In this document: positions 31,264 through 42,008 of the stretch, piece by piece
Position numbering within the stretch: position 1 is the first letter of the stretch
Layout of the letters: each line of letters opens with the position of its first letter
Origin: Porphyra umbilicalis
Taxonomy: Eukaryota; Rhodophyta; Bangiophyceae; Bangiales; Bangiaceae
Length of the DNA stretch: 64,000 nt
Direction of reading: 5' to 3'
Assembly: GCA_002049455.2 (NCBI GenBank)
Contig: KV918936.1
Coordinates: 62,001 to 126,000, forward strand
The notes under the pieces: generated by a model
The model's input: the letters and a program-made list of their open reading frames with translations, nothing else
Told to the model about the DNA's origin: nothing
Database searches by the model: none
Made by a program: the position numbers and the translations under genes

Positions 31264-31379
31264 CGTTTCCTCCTTTTCTCATCATGCTCTTTGGATGTGC
31301 GTTCTCGGCTCGTATCCGAAGTGGAGACGGATAGAATGCACGGATATAATCCTCAGAGATATATCCATGACAACCCCTG

Positions 31380-31387
31380 GTAGGAAG
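31380..31387. repeat. Target-site duplication of the hAT-like element, right
   Basis: GTAGGAAG directly after the right inverted repeat. Confidence 0.8.
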
Positions 31388-32750
31388 TGACCTCGCCGGG
31401 GTTACCGGCCCGGTGAGTTCGCATAACCATTACACCTATGACTTAAGAGGTTCCTTCGCGAAGGTTAAAGGATGTAGAAGGCTTCGCCTTCGGCGATGTC
31501 GTTGTCGTCACAGGCCTTGGCGAACTTGCGCAAGATCTGGAAGACCTTGGGCTGGTGGGAACCATCCCACTCGTCGTTCACCCCGAAGGACTGAGCCACC
31601 TCTTTCTTGCGCCGGGCCAGAGTACGGGCCTGGCGCCGCGTTTGGGCAACCGACTTGTTGTCGAGCGCGTCGGTCTCTCAATCGAACATCACCCGGTAGA
31701 ACGGGTGGTTCACCACAATCTTGGGCGGCACCACCCGAGTTAGGGGTGTCGGGGTGGTTTGAGTAGGCCCCCCCCAGCCTCTGGACCGGTCGCGGAGGAG
31801 AGTTGCGTCGGCAACCCCGGGTCAATACCCTGGGGTAACTCTCGCGCCGCTCCCCCGCCTCGCTCACCCTCCGCCGAGTCAGGAGTCGGTTGGGCCCTCG
31901 GGTCAATACGCCGAGTACCCTCCCTCACCGTCGACCGCGAGGGAATAGCACGGTACGCACCAGGTAGGGCCGCAACAGGTGACTGGTCCCCCCAGCGGGA
32001 GACGTCAGTGGTCGACGACGACGACGAGTTGTCGCGTCGGCGCCGACGAGCAGAGCGTCGGCCTCGGCCCCGCCGCTCAGCGGGCCTGGGCGTAGAGCCC
32101 CTCAACATCGAAATTAGCGATCGAGTAACTTCGGACCGAACGACATCGGCCACGGCGTCTCGCCACTCGAGACCCTGGCCGTCCCTGGCACCCCGTGAGC
32201 CTGGTGGAGCACGACTAGAGCTCCCGCCTGCAGGCTCCCGTGCCGATCCTGGCATCGCCCCCCCCTCCCAAGCACCGAGAGGGGATCTCCCAACGGGCCC
32301 GAGGGCCGGGGGCCCGATACCATTGGTCCCGGCGCTGTGCTGAAGCGCAGGGGCACCTATGGCACTCCATCAACCTCGGGGAGCATGACTAGAGCTTCCA
32401 CCCGCAGGTTTCCGTGCCGGTGGTAGCACAAACCCACCGCCCCACGTGATAACGTCTGGCAGCTGTCCCACGCCAAAATGTGTGCCAGCACCCGGCAGGA
32501 CCGCCTCGTGGTGAGTACCACCCGAGGGGGCGTCTGCCGGGGGACGATTCCCAGTCGGGTCGAGGCCCAGGGGCAAGGGCTGAAACAAAGTCCGCTTCCC
32601 ACGGGCACCCGCATCCGTTGTGCCTGCACTGGTGTGGCGATCGTCAACAGACGATCTGCCTCCGGGGGGGGTAATATCGTCCGCCCCGGCACCAGGCACC
32701 TCGACAACAGGGGGGTCTCCATTCCCCCCCCCATCGGCCATCGACCTGGC
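31388..32750 (-). pseudogene. gag: Gypsy-2 gag, N-terminal part
   Basis: Minus-strand frames of low complexity, beginning near 32744 with MADGGGNGDPPVVEVPGAG. Arg-rich and Ser-rich stretches (RRGRGRRSARRRRRD, SSSSSTTDVSRWGD) resemble the matching segment of Gypsy-1 gag. A roughly 65-bp block is present twice, at about 32195-32260 and 32365-32430. Fossil with several breaks. Confidence 0.55.
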
Positions 32751-32885
32751 CGGACTCAGCGAAACCTGGCGTTGCGGGGCGCCGCCCGCAGCGCTAGGCA
32801 CCAAGCGGAGGAGGACCTTCTACGTTCCCCCCGAGGCGGGTTGGCGCACGGCCACCACCCCGAGGAAGGTTGAGTTGCCTTCCTC

Positions 32886-32901
32886 CCCTGCTGCTCCACC
32901 A
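32886..32901 (-). other. Gypsy-2 primer-binding site
   Basis: On the minus strand TGGTGGAGCAGCAGGG follows an LTR end GTTGTCACA by two bases. It matches the Gypsy-1 site at 18901 except for one position, so the two lineages share a primer tRNA. Confidence 0.7.
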
Positions 32902-32903
32902 CA

Positions 32904-33718
32904 TGTGACAACACGCTCAGCCCACCCCACCCAGTCGTGGAGAGGGCCAGCCGGACCGTGTCGTCGGGTAGTCCTGTCGTGGAATACCCGCCCCGGACGA
33001 AACCCCCGAAGAGCACACACGCACGTCGTCGACCGAGGGAAAACGCCCCGAGAGACAAACACGAGTTGTGTGACCGGAAGTTTACTTGCCTGCGTCGAGG
33101 TTCTCGAGGCAACACTCACGCCTCGCCCTCTCATCCCGTCCGTTCCCCTCGGACCCTCGGACAACCCTCCTCAGACACCCTCAAGGAACCCTCGGAAAAC
33201 CCTCTTCAGATACCCTCAAAGGACTCTCGGAAAACGGTCTTCTCTGGTCGCATAGGGCTAGTCTCAGCGGAGGACGGCCGAAGCTTCGAATACCACCTTG
33301 AGTATAGGCGGGGGAAGGGTTCTACGTGAAATTCCCGCGGTGCCCCGGGGTCATGGGCGCGGAGGAGCATAAGTCGATAATCCAAGTCGGGTTTATGCCA
33401 AATTAGGACCTTAAGTAGAGGCCGGCCCGGGGGAGGTTACTATTCCCGGGTGGGTGTTGGGATCGCGGTTGTGGTTGGTGATCCACGAGGTGATCACAAG
33501 TGGGTCGCCAACAGAGCAATTTGAAATATGTGGTACTGGGACATACTCTCTGGGAATCTGGCTCTTCAAGTGTGAAGGGCCATGTGCCGGACCGTCGCAG
33601 ACGGCTTCGACGCGGGAAAGGACCCGGACTGGGGCGAGCCACTGCTCACCATGTTGGCGTGTCGTTGCTTCCGCGCGCGGTAAGCGGCCGATGTGGCCGC
33701 CTCATCCGCCGACAACGG
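32904..33718 (-). repeat. Gypsy-2 5' LTR region (outer boundary not resolved)
   Basis: The inner end (minus strand ...GTTGTCACA) lies next to the primer-binding site. The outer TG end was not located. Copia-3 begins at 33719 and may interrupt this LTR, or the LTR may end earlier. No matching 3' LTR exists in the window. Confidence 0.5.
33154..33241. repeat. 35-bp tandem repeat, 2.5 copies
   Basis: Units start CCCTCGGACAACCCTC (33154), CCCTCGGAAAACCCTC (33189) and CTCTCGGAAAACGGTC (33224). It lies inside the Gypsy-2 LTR region and could be an enhancer-like repeat. Confidence 0.8.
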
Positions 33719-34103
33719 TGTGAAGTGTACTTTCGCAGTCCCCCAGGGACAATTTGCCCTTGCGTGAGTCTTAAGGCTTTGTTTTTGTGTGGTGAGACTG
33801 CATGTACTTGATTGTAGATTACGTACATGCACTGCATGTTTCAGCGGGGAACCCGTAAGGGGTTGGGCTTCTGGGGAGATTTGTGTGGGGAGCGGCGCCT
33901 AGAATGTGAGGCTGTGGGCGCCATCCGGAGGTGCGGAAGCTGTCCTGCGAGGTGCCGTGCGGGCCTGGTCGGCGGCGCCATTGGGGGTGCCTGGGATTGC
34001 CCTGCGGCCGAGGTGGTCTCGAGGATATCAGGCACGTCTTCGCAGGCCTGAGCGCGCCGTGTCTGAATAAACAACGCACCCACTCAACATCATCGACATC
34101 AAA
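33719..34103 (+). repeat. Copia-3 5' LTR
   Basis: Starts TGTGAAGTGTACTTTCGCAG and ends before the primer-binding site near CATCGACATCAAA; 385 bp. Confidence 0.85.
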
Positions 34104-34117
34104 GGTTATGGGCCCAG
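34104..34117 (+). other. Copia-3 primer-binding site
   Basis: GGTTATGGGCCCAG, identical to the Copia-1 site and complementary to the anticodon arm of initiator tRNA-Met. Confidence 0.88.
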
Positions 34118-34266
34118 TCTCGCTTGTGTTCATCGTTGTCTTTAGCTCTGTCGTTTGCGGGATGGCGCTCGTTGAGCAGCTGTGTGTTTCGGCGTCGGGC
34201 GGGCGGGTTTAGCTTCCCACGTCGTCAGTGTCGTGTCTCGGGGCGCGGTTGTCGTCGTCCTGTTGG

Positions 34267-36149
34267 AGTACGGGCGCTACGGTGGCCCTCGCTTTGCGCA
34301 GCTGGACGACGATTACAAGGTCTGGGCCGTGTACGGCCGTGCACAGCTCATCAAGAAGAAGGTCTGGTCGGCGGTTGTGACGGACCGCCCCGCGTCCGGG
34401 AGTGTTTCCAAGGGCAACTTGGTGGCGGACGCTTGGATAATCATGAACGAGTCGGCGTTGGCGACCATCCAGATGTAGGTCAAGCCGGTTCATCTCAATT
34501 CGGTGACGGCGGTCAGTACGGCCAAGGACGCGTGGGACGCGCTCAAGGACATCTTTGAGGCGCGTGACAACGCACAGCTGCTGCAGCTCATGCACAAGCT
34601 GAACAACCTCAAGAAGGACGGCGACGAGAATATGATTAAGCACCCGTCGCGCGCCAAGGGCCTCCGCCAAGAACTCGCCATGCTGAGCAATCAGGTGGAC
34701 AAGAACACACTCGTGTTGCGGATCCTGTCGGGTCTTTCATCAGAGTACGACATGATCAAGACCGTCCTGGAGAACATGAAAGGCAAGCGCAATCTCGCCG
34801 ACGCGAGCGCCAAGCTGCTCACGGTGTTGCAGTGGGCCAGCCAGGGGCGGTCGTCGTCGTCGACTGGCGTCAAGTCGCAAGCGTTTGCGGCTTCTGCTAC
34901 GATGAAGCCGTTGGACAGGAAGGCGGTCGCGTGCTACTACTGCGACAAGAAGGGGCATATGAAGCGCGACTGCCTCAAGAAGAAGGCCGACGACGCCAGG
35001 GGCAACAAGAAGCCAAACGGCGGGCGTCCGGATTGTGGCGCGGGCGGTGGTGCACCTCCTCGTGCGGCATCGGCCTACGCCGCGTCGGCAGGCCCGGCCG
35101 GGGAGCACAAGACTCCCGAGAGCCTCAGAGGGATGTCAACCTGGGTGCTGGATTCCGGCGCGACCAATCAGATGGCTGCAGGGGACCAGGGCTTCACCGT
35201 CAAGACGTCGGGAAGCGAAATCAAGATCACTCTGGCTGACGGTCAAAAGCTGTTCATTAAGGGGCACAGATACGTATCCATGGACATGTGGGCGGGCTCC
35301 ACCAAGGTACCAATAATCCTCGGTGAGGCCTTGCTCTTGCCAGACGTGACGGAAACGCTGTGTTCTGTGCGCGCGGTGTACCGCCGCGGCGGAGCGGTGG
35401 TGTTTGTCGGGGACGCCTGCCACATCCTCAGCGATGGAAACGGGGTACTCTCCAGCAGGGTGTTGAGCAACGCGTCTGTCATCGGTTCAGTCAACGAGTC
35501 CGGAAACAACGTGCTCAAGGTGACGCCGGTCAAGGCGTCTGCAAGCACCGCATCAAAACGCATGGACGGCGAGGCGGAGCTGTGGCACCGCAGGTTCAAC
35601 CACTTGGGTTTCGAGAAGCGCAAGCGAGTGGTCGGGATGGTTGCCGGGATTCCAGCTTCGGTGGCGGACGCCGATAGCATTCTTGCCACGGCGTGCGCCC
35701 CGTGTGTTGGCGGAATGATGGCGCGTTCCCCGCACCATCGCTTCACTACAACGAGCACCAAGTGCGAGTTAGTTCACACAGACGTCGATGGGCCCTTGAC
35801 GGAGTCGTTGGGCGGTTCACTATTCTTCATGACGCTGATAAATGACTCTACAGGCTTCATCACGGCGACGCCCATCAAGACCAAGGGGATGGTATCGGAT
35901 GTCATCAAGACCCGCATGACGCAGCTTGAGACCCTCGCCAGGCTCAAAGTGAAGCGCGTGCGCCACAATGGCGCAAGGGAGTACGTCAGCCACGACCTCA
36001 AGGCGTGGTATGACAACAAGGGCTTCCCGTCCGAGAAGACGGCGCCGTACTCGTCTCAGCAGAACGGCAAAACGGAGCATGCCAAGCATTCCATCATGAA
36101 GCGCGTTCGCGCGGCACTGCTGGACGCTGGTGCGGAAGAAGAGCTGTGA
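34267..36149 (+). pseudogene. gag-pol: Copia-3 gag, protease and integrase part
   Basis: Gag-type start (YGGPRFAQLDDDYKVW near 34280), CCHC knuckle CYYCDKKGHMKRDC (near 34935), protease VLDSGATNQMAAGD (near 35150), integrase zinc region WHRRFNHLG...CAPCVGG (35580-35715), core HTDVDGPL and QQNGKTEHAK (near 36060). Same domain order as Copia-1. Fossil. Confidence 0.85.
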
Positions 36150-36199
36150 GCTGAGGCGCTCTCCTCGGTCATCCACGTGCTCAACCGGTCCCCCAACGC

Positions 36200-38400
36200 C
36201 GGCAAGATGTGACGCCTCTTGAAGCGCTCACGGGGCGACGCCTTGACGTAAAGGGATTTGGCGACTGGGGGAGCCGGGCCTGGGATCTCAAGCCCAAGCA
36301 GTAGCAGCGCAAGCTGGAAGCAAGGACCGATGTCGGCCGTTTTGTTGGCTACACCGTTGATGAAAGGGCCTGCCGTATCCTTGAGGATGATTCCAACACG
36401 ATCTTCGAACGCCGGGACGTGCTCATCTAGGAGATCTCAAGCGAGACCATCAACCAGACTCCTGTTTTTGGTTCAAGAGCCAGTCCTCGCCAGACGGCGT
36501 GGACGAATGGTGACAAGGAGGACGGTGCAGTGAACATGCTGGACGCGGAAGTCACCAGCGGGGACGAGTTTGCTCCGCAGAAGTCTTCAGAGAGCGACGG
36601 CGCGCCGGACCAGGAGGCCGTCCATGGTGCGGAAGACGGCGATGATGATGACGACAGCGAAGACGCGGCGGCCCAAGATGGGCACCAACTGCTGCCTGAC
36701 TCCACAACGGAGAATGATGATGACGGAGCGCATTCGACCCGGCGGTTTAAGCGCAAGCCGGCATCAAAGGTTACCTCGTCGGAGAGCAACCCGAATACGT
36801 ACGTGGCAGCGGGGCCCTGTGGTGGCGCTAAATCTGCCTGGGACCTGAGCAAGCCGCCGACCAACGCGAAGGAGGCGCGTGCACGCTCGGACTGGTCGCT
36901 ATGGAAGGCGGCAGAGAAGGAACAGTACCTGGCGCACAAGACGCTTGGTACCTGGTCCAAGACCAAGAATAGCAACAATCGCAAGGCTGTCAGGACTCGG
37001 TACGCGTACGACATCAAGCGCGATTGAAAAGGCAACGTGGCGAGGTACAAGGCGCGCCTGGTCGCGCAAGGCTTCAACCACGTACCGGGGCGTGATTTTG
37101 ACGAGACGTGGGCGCCAGTGCCAAGCACGGAAAAAACACGCGCACTCTTTGCGGTGGCCGGGGCCAAGGACTGGGGGGCTCACCACGTGGACGTCAAGAC
37201 GGCTGTCCTCAACGCCAAGATGGACGAGGAGATGAACATCAATCTTCCGGACGGCACAGGGCTGGGGGAGGCACATGAGGTCTTCCATCTGAACCTTGCT
37301 ATATATCGGACAAAGCAGGCGGGGCGCTTGTGGGACATCAAGCTCGACAAAGAGCTCAAGGCTATGGGGGCAGGCCGGTCCAAAGTGGACCCGTGCCTTT
37401 ACACGTGGAGCCACCCGGTGCACAAGCTGCTTTACATCCTCGTCTATGTGGACGATCTCATCGTTGCGGGCAAGAGCCTTGACGGGGTTCAAGCGGTCAA
37501 GAAATCGGTATCGGCGACGTACGACGTGCGCGACATGGGGGAGGTCAAGGAATTCATCAGCATGAACGTAATGCGAGACCGGGCGGCCAAGATGCCCACC
37601 CTGAGCAACCTTGGTCATGTTATCGCAATCCTTGAGGCGTTTGGAATGTCGAACCCCACGCGCAACAAGACTCCAATGGTGTCGGGGGCCAAGCTGGCCA
37701 AGACGCGGCAGAACCTCTTGCCCGACGCCAACCGATATGCCGAACTTGTTGGCTCCCAGCTCTATCTCTCATCAATGACGAGGCTGGACATTGCCTTTGC
37801 AGGGGGCGTTCTGTCGCGCTACATTGCCTGCCCCGAGGAAGACCACATGCGCGCGGCCAAGGGGGTGCTTCGGTATTTTCGCGGGGCTACGCGCCTAGGG
37901 GTCGGGTACGACACCCACAAGCCTCTCCAAGGGTACGTCGACGACGACTGGGAGGGCAACGTTGACACTCGTCGGTCGACGACGGGTTTTATCTTCCCGC
38001 TCAACGGCGGGCCGGTCTTCTTGACGAGCAAGCGCCAGTCGACCGTGGCGACGTCGACGGCTGAGGCCGAGAACGCGGCCGCCACGATGGCGACCAAGCA
38101 GGCTCTTCGGCTCCGCAAGCTTTCATCGGCGCTTGGCGTCGACGGGGGTGCCGTTCCTATGGGGGAAGACAACCAGGCGTGCCTTGCGCTCGTCAACAAC
38201 CCCAAAGCAACGGGGCGCTCCAAGCACGTGGACGTCGCGTACCGTACGGTTCGCAATAACGTGGCGCGCGTCGACGTGATTTTTTATCTTCCTGCCGAGT
38301 GCTGAGATGCCAGCCGACGGGGTCACCAAGGCGCTGCCGGGGCCGGCGTTCAAGGCCTTCCGTGACGCAGGTGGTGTCGGGCCCGACTTGGGCACGGCGG
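36200..38400 (+). pseudogene. pol: Copia-3 integrase tail, reverse transcriptase and RNase H part
   Basis: Acidic linker (DGAPDQEAVHGAEDGDDDD), then copia RT with YKARLVAQGFNHVPG (near 37050) and YVDDLIVAG (near 37450), and RNase H with STTGFIFPLNGG, STAEAENAAA and KHVDVAYRTV (to 38305). Fossil. Confidence 0.85.
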
Positions 38401-38429
38401 CGGGAGCGCTTGACTCGGACCCAACGTGC

Positions 38430-39098
38430 TGAGGCACGTCGTCACAGTGCCCGGCTTTGAGGCGCTGAAGGGCTTTAGCGCATCCGGCTGGGCGGGCCCG
38501 TGCGCCGATTTCAGGATTTCTGGCCCGAATGTCGCGGCCTGGAAGATCGTTCCGGTATCGACACGGGGCGCAGTTGCAACACGTGGCCTCGTTGCAGGAC
38601 GTGGTGTCGGTGCAACACGTGGCGATGGGGCTAAAGCGCCTTGGGCCCTCTTCGGGAGGTGCCTGACGGACCGGATGTGGTCGTACGGGCACCCGGCCGG
38701 GTCGCGCTTGGTCAGGGCCTCTGCCCGGACCTTCCTGGGCCCTATCCGAGGTCGCCTGAAAAACCGAGTTTTGGAAGGGCTCTAAAGGGCTTGAGCCCCG
38801 CCGCGAGAATGCTCTTTATGGAGGTGGAGCCCGATGGACCGGATGGGGTTCCTACGGGCATCAGGGAGGCCCGGAAATGCCTCCGGCATCCTCGCGGGTC
38901 TGCTTGGGCCCCATCGGACATCCGTTGAAAACCCGACCACTGGACGTGGGGCTGAAGGGCTTTTGACCCCTCTGCAAGAAAAAGGTCTAGAGGGCTTCAG
39001 ACCCCTCGGTCAGATCGTCCCCGGAGAGCGTTGCAAAGACTTTCGATGACAGGAATTTGACCGAATGGCTGCAATTATCCCTCGGGTACTGGGGGGAG
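38430..39098 (+). other. Copia-3 3' untranslated region and polypurine tract
   Basis: GC-rich non-coding stretch with loosely repeated GGCTTTAGCGC and GGGCTTGAGCC motifs. GGGGGGAG at 39091-39098 directly precedes the 3' LTR. Confidence 0.65.
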
Positions 39099-39465
39099 TG
39101 TGAAGTGTACTGCCGCAGTCCCCCAGGGACAATTTGCCCTTACGTCAGTCGTAAGGCTTAGTATTAGTGTGGTGACACTGCATGTACTATATCGTAGATA
39201 TTTCAGCGGGGAACCCATTTGGGGTTGAGCTCCTGGGGAGATCTGTGCGGGAAGTGGCACCTGGAGCGTGAGGCTGTGGGCGTCCTTCGGTGGTGCGCGA
39301 GCTGCCCTGGGAGCTGGCCTGCGGGCCTTGTCGGCGGCGCCATTGGGGGTGCCTGGGATGGCCCTGCGGCCGAGGTGGCCTGGGGGATATCAGGCACGCC
39401 TCCGCACGCCTGGGAGCGCCGTGTCTAGTATAACAACGCACCCACTCGACATCATCGAATTTACA
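39099..39465 (+). repeat. Copia-3 3' LTR
   Basis: Starts TGTGAAGTGTACTGCCGCAG and ends CATCGAATTTACA; 367 bp, about 85% similar to the 5' LTR by eye. Confidence 0.85.
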
Positions 39466-39613
39466 AGCAGGACGGTATCCGAATCGGATGTGGGAAAGCC
39501 GGCCGGCACCTGTGAAGGCTTCGTCGTCACGGGCAACGCCCGATGGGCGACGTCTGTGAGCCGCGGCTCCGCCATCATGACCCCCAACAGGGCTTGCGGC
39601 GTCCGCGGGACGT
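39466..39613. other. Junction after Copia-3, unassigned
   Basis: The minus-strand peptide here (PRTPQALLGVMMAEPRLTD) looks protein-like and may be the end of the frame described next. Confidence 0.3.
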
Positions 39614-41272
39614 TCACGACGCGAACGTTGTGACACGTCGGTCGGCGACAGTTCCCACTGGGTGGGGCAGCATTGTGCTGGGGGCGAGTCGGCTGAGGTC
39701 GTGGTGAAATGGCAGTCGGTTGTGCACCGCTGCCCAAGGCACCGGCCTCACGACAACATCGGACTTCGCCAAGGCGTCGGCGACGGCGCCGTCGCCCCGC
39801 GCGAGGTCGCCAAACGAGAACTTCTCTGTCAGGAAGTAGTTGCACGGGGACGGCTCGAAGAGGCGGTGCGTCCCGCGGTAAGCGCGCAGCAGCCCCAACA
39901 TGATGGCGGCCGTCATCATGATGTAGGCGGTACCCTGGATGGAATGGCACGGTCCCGCCTGCAGCAAGGACTGCTGCTGATGACGGGTGGGTACTCGTAC
40001 GTCAGCAACGTCGGCGTCGCGCACCGCGCGGCCATCGCTGGCGACAAGGGCGCGCGCGCCGCCGTGAAGCAGGTGCAGGAGCACACGGGCAGGGAGATGG
40101 CCCCGTGCCCCGCCCGCCGGGCCCTTACAAGCCCGCCACGCGAGGGGCGCGCGGCCTTCAATGCCAAGGCGGCCGGGGCGGTCGCCGGGGCGGCCGGGGC
40201 CAGGGACAGTTGGGGGCCTTCTTTGCAGAGTTGAAGAGCGCCAAGGAATGGCCTTACGGAACCGCGGAGCTGGATCGCAAGCGGGCGTACCAGTCCTCGA
40301 GGACGGTGTACTGCTCTTCGCCGTCGACGATCGGCAGCTCCGCCGCGATGTGCGGGACCAAGAGCATCCGACCCGGGTTACACCGCAACATGCAGCGTAG
40401 CCATCCCGCACTGCCACCGACAGAGCGGACGAAGGACGCAACGCCGCGGTCGGCCGCCGACCGGACGTCGTAGCCTGCCTTTTGGCAAACTCTTGAAAGA
40501 CAAGCCACAAGATGTGCGCCCCGGTCACATCCTGAAGTTGGGCGGGCTGCAAGACGTCGCTGGCGCGTGGCCAGTCGGCCGTGTCGACAGGTGGCCCCAT
40601 GGGAGCGAGCAACGCAAGGACGGCGAGCGGCACCGACAGCGCCGGAAGAGCAGGGTGCGCCTGCTCCAGTAGCGGCGTACGCTCCTCCGGCGCACTCGCC
40701 TGCCCCCCGCCGGGAGCCAGGACGCGGTCCGTGGCGGCGTTGGACGCACGGGACGTCCCCACTTCGGCCCCGGCGCCGGCTTCCGCAATGACGCCCGCCG
40801 GGCGGGGCGGCTCCAGCCACTCCCAACCGTTGGGGTCGTGCGGGAGCCGCATGCCCGGCGGCACCGACGGACGCACTGGGACGGCCAGGTGCCGCCCGCT
40901 AGGGCCCGGCTTTGACGACGCGGCAGGCGCCGTCGCCGCCCCAGGGGCAGTAGCTGCCGTGGACCGGCGCCCCGCAGGCGCCGGGGACGGAGCTCCGACG
41001 GAGCCGGAGGAGGACGGGACCCCGACGGGGTCGGCGGGATGCGTCACCGGAGACGGCTCCATCCCAGCCGAAGAGGATGTTGTACTACGGGGGCCCCTAT
41101 GTTCCGGGGGCCACCGTGGGAGCAACGGCAGCGCCGAAGACGTGGCATCCGGCGCGGGGGTCGCAACGCCAGTGGCTGGAAGGAGACGCGGGAACGGGGA
41201 CGACGGGACGGCCCCGCAGCCCGACCCAAGACGCCAGGGGGGAGGCGTACCCGACCCGCCGTCGGGCGCCAC
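39614..41272 (-). CDS. Long minus-strand frame, unknown product (552 codons)
   Basis: The first half is Pro/Ala/Gly-rich and may be non-coding GC sequence. The later part is more protein-like: ADWPRASDVLQPAQLQDVTG near residue 240 and AYIMMTAAIMLGLLRAY near residue 450, followed by NYFLTEKFSFGDLA. An overlapping minus frame has LLTYEYPPV, which resembles LTFDYILTCPPF of the Gypsy-3 antisense frame, so this may be a remnant of the same accessory gene. Frames are also open on the plus strand (40581-41717), so coding status is uncertain. No domain recognised. Confidence 0.35.
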   Translation of the reverse strand: MAPDGGSGTPPPWRLGSGCGAVPSSPFPRLLPATGVATPAPDATSSALPLLPRWPPEHRGPRSTTSSSAGMEPSPVTHPADPVGVPSSSGSVGAPSPAPAGRRSTAATAPGAATAPAASSKPGPSGRHLAVPVRPSVPPGMRLPHDPNGWEWLEPPRPAGVIAEAGAGAEVGTSRASNAATDRVLAPGGGQASAPEERTPLLEQAHPALPALSVPLAVLALLAPMGPPVDTADWPRASDVLQPAQLQDVTGAHILWLVFQEFAKRQATTSGRRPTAALRPSSALSVAVRDGYAACCGVTRVGCSWSRTSRRSCRSSTAKSSTPSSRTGTPACDPAPRFRKAIPWRSSTLQRRPPTVPGPGRPGDRPGRLGIEGRAPLAWRACKGPAGGARGHLPARVLLHLLHGGARALVASDGRAVRDADVADVRVPTRHQQQSLLQAGPCHSIQGTAYIMMTAAIMLGLLRAYRGTHRLFEPSPCNYFLTEKFSFGDLARGDGAVADALAKSDVVVRPVPWAAVHNRLPFHHDLSRLAPSTMLPHPVGTVADRRVTTFAS

Positions 41273-41411
41273 GCGAGCCCTACGGGGGCCCGGGTTGGCG
41301 AGCCCGAGAGGGCGCGGCAGGCGACAGCTGACCGGGCGCCACGCGGCGGGTGCAGCGCGTTGCGCGTGCGACGGTTCCTCCGCCTCTTCTTGTCATGATC
41401 GCCTCGGGGGA

Positions 41412-41692
41412 CTTGACATGCATGGAGGGAATTATCTGCATTGGTTGGTGACGGCCCGGGTCAATTCCCATTTCGGGAAATTGGGCCCGGGCGACGGATT
41501 CCGCCGTTTTAGGACGAAGGGCGACGACGGTGGCAGGCACCGTCGTCGCCGGCAAATAAACCGTGTCTTCATGTCTTGGCGTTTCGATCGGCCCGAGTTC
41601 CCAGACCTCGAGTCCCATAGCGGGTGTCGCGCGAGCGGCCCACATGGCCGTTACTTCCCTCCGCCTGAGGTGACCCCCCTGATTGGGGTACT
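41412..41692. repeat. Dispersed repeat with two hairpins, copy 2
   Basis: Matches 15135-15430. Its second hairpin is perfect: GCGACGACGGTG at 41521-41532 and CACCGTCGTCGC at 41538-41549 with loop GCAGG. The first (CCCGGGTCAATTCCC / GGGAAATTGGGCCCGGG) spans about 41455-41491. GGCAAATAAACC follows directly. Confidence 0.6.
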
Positions 41693-42008
41693 ACACCGAG
41701 CTTCGTCAAGTTGTTGAACGACAACAACGTCGCTCTTCGATGAGCGCTCACAGCCGCGAGCGTCTGACGGCCACCATGCGTCGTCGGGACCAGCAGCTGG
41801 TCGTACGGCGCACAGGAATGTCTGCTCCCATCGTGAGGCGTGAACGCTTTCGCCGGAAGAATTTGCTTCTTCAAGTCATCAAGCGGCCGGCTGCCCTTCC
41901 GTTTGGCCGGGCGTCACTGGCGGACCGACTTTCGGCGGCCACTGAGGCCAAGTGATGGATTGCACGAGCTCTTCGTATTTCCACCAAGGCGCGCTCACTC
42001 CGAGGTAA
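41693..42008. other. No gene recognised
   Basis: Short frames on both strands, none convincing. No repeat or terminus was seen. Confidence 0.4.

Larger units (their letters stand above)
29170..31379. mobile_element. Non-autonomous hAT-like DNA transposon (2.2 kb) in Gypsy-2 gag
   Basis: Terminal inverted repeats CAGGGGTTGTCA / TGACAACCCCTG with 8-bp target duplications fit the hAT superfamily (CAG-type ends, 8-bp duplication). Both ends are rich in CGGATA, ATCCG and GGATAT motifs, likely subterminal transposase-binding sites. No transposase frame is recognisable. GC-rich frames at about 30400-31130 are open on both strands, with runs of C at 30400 and 30890, and look like captured non-coding sequence. 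The left side (to about 29795) is about 500 bp longer than the mirrored right side, as if the left arm had gained an insert. Confidence 0.8.
13358..33718 (-). mobile_element. Gypsy-2: Ty3/gypsy chromovirus, interrupted by Gypsy-1 and a hAT-like element
   Basis: Reading from right to left: 5' LTR part (from 32904), primer-binding site, gag (32750-31388 and 29161-28369), protease (about 28240-27764), start of RT (about 27228-26977), rest of RT and RNase H (18397-16900), integrase and C-terminal chromodomain (to 15735), then a 3' region with an antisense frame. Gypsy-1 lies inside RT with duplication GAGTC, and a hAT-like element lies inside gag with an 8-bp duplication. The 3' LTR is missing, lost at the copia LTR junction at 13357. 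The right-hand end is interrupted or ended by Copia-3. Broken, with many breaks; the oldest layer of this part of the window. Confidence 0.82.
33719..39465 (+). mobile_element. Copia-3: old Ty1/copia element
   Basis: LTRs at 33719-34103 and 39099-39465, primer-binding site at 34104-34117, gag-pol remains at 34267-38400 and a purine tract at 39091-39098. The LTRs have diverged by about 15% and differ in length, so this is much older than Copia-1. It is a related but distinct lineage (similar gag start and RT). No clear target duplication is visible. Broken, with about half a dozen breaks. Confidence 0.9.

Noticed and set aside
33454-34558. Plus-strand frames across the Copia-3 5' LTR as host genes
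   Set aside because: They overlap the LTR, primer site and gag start in the wrong frame.
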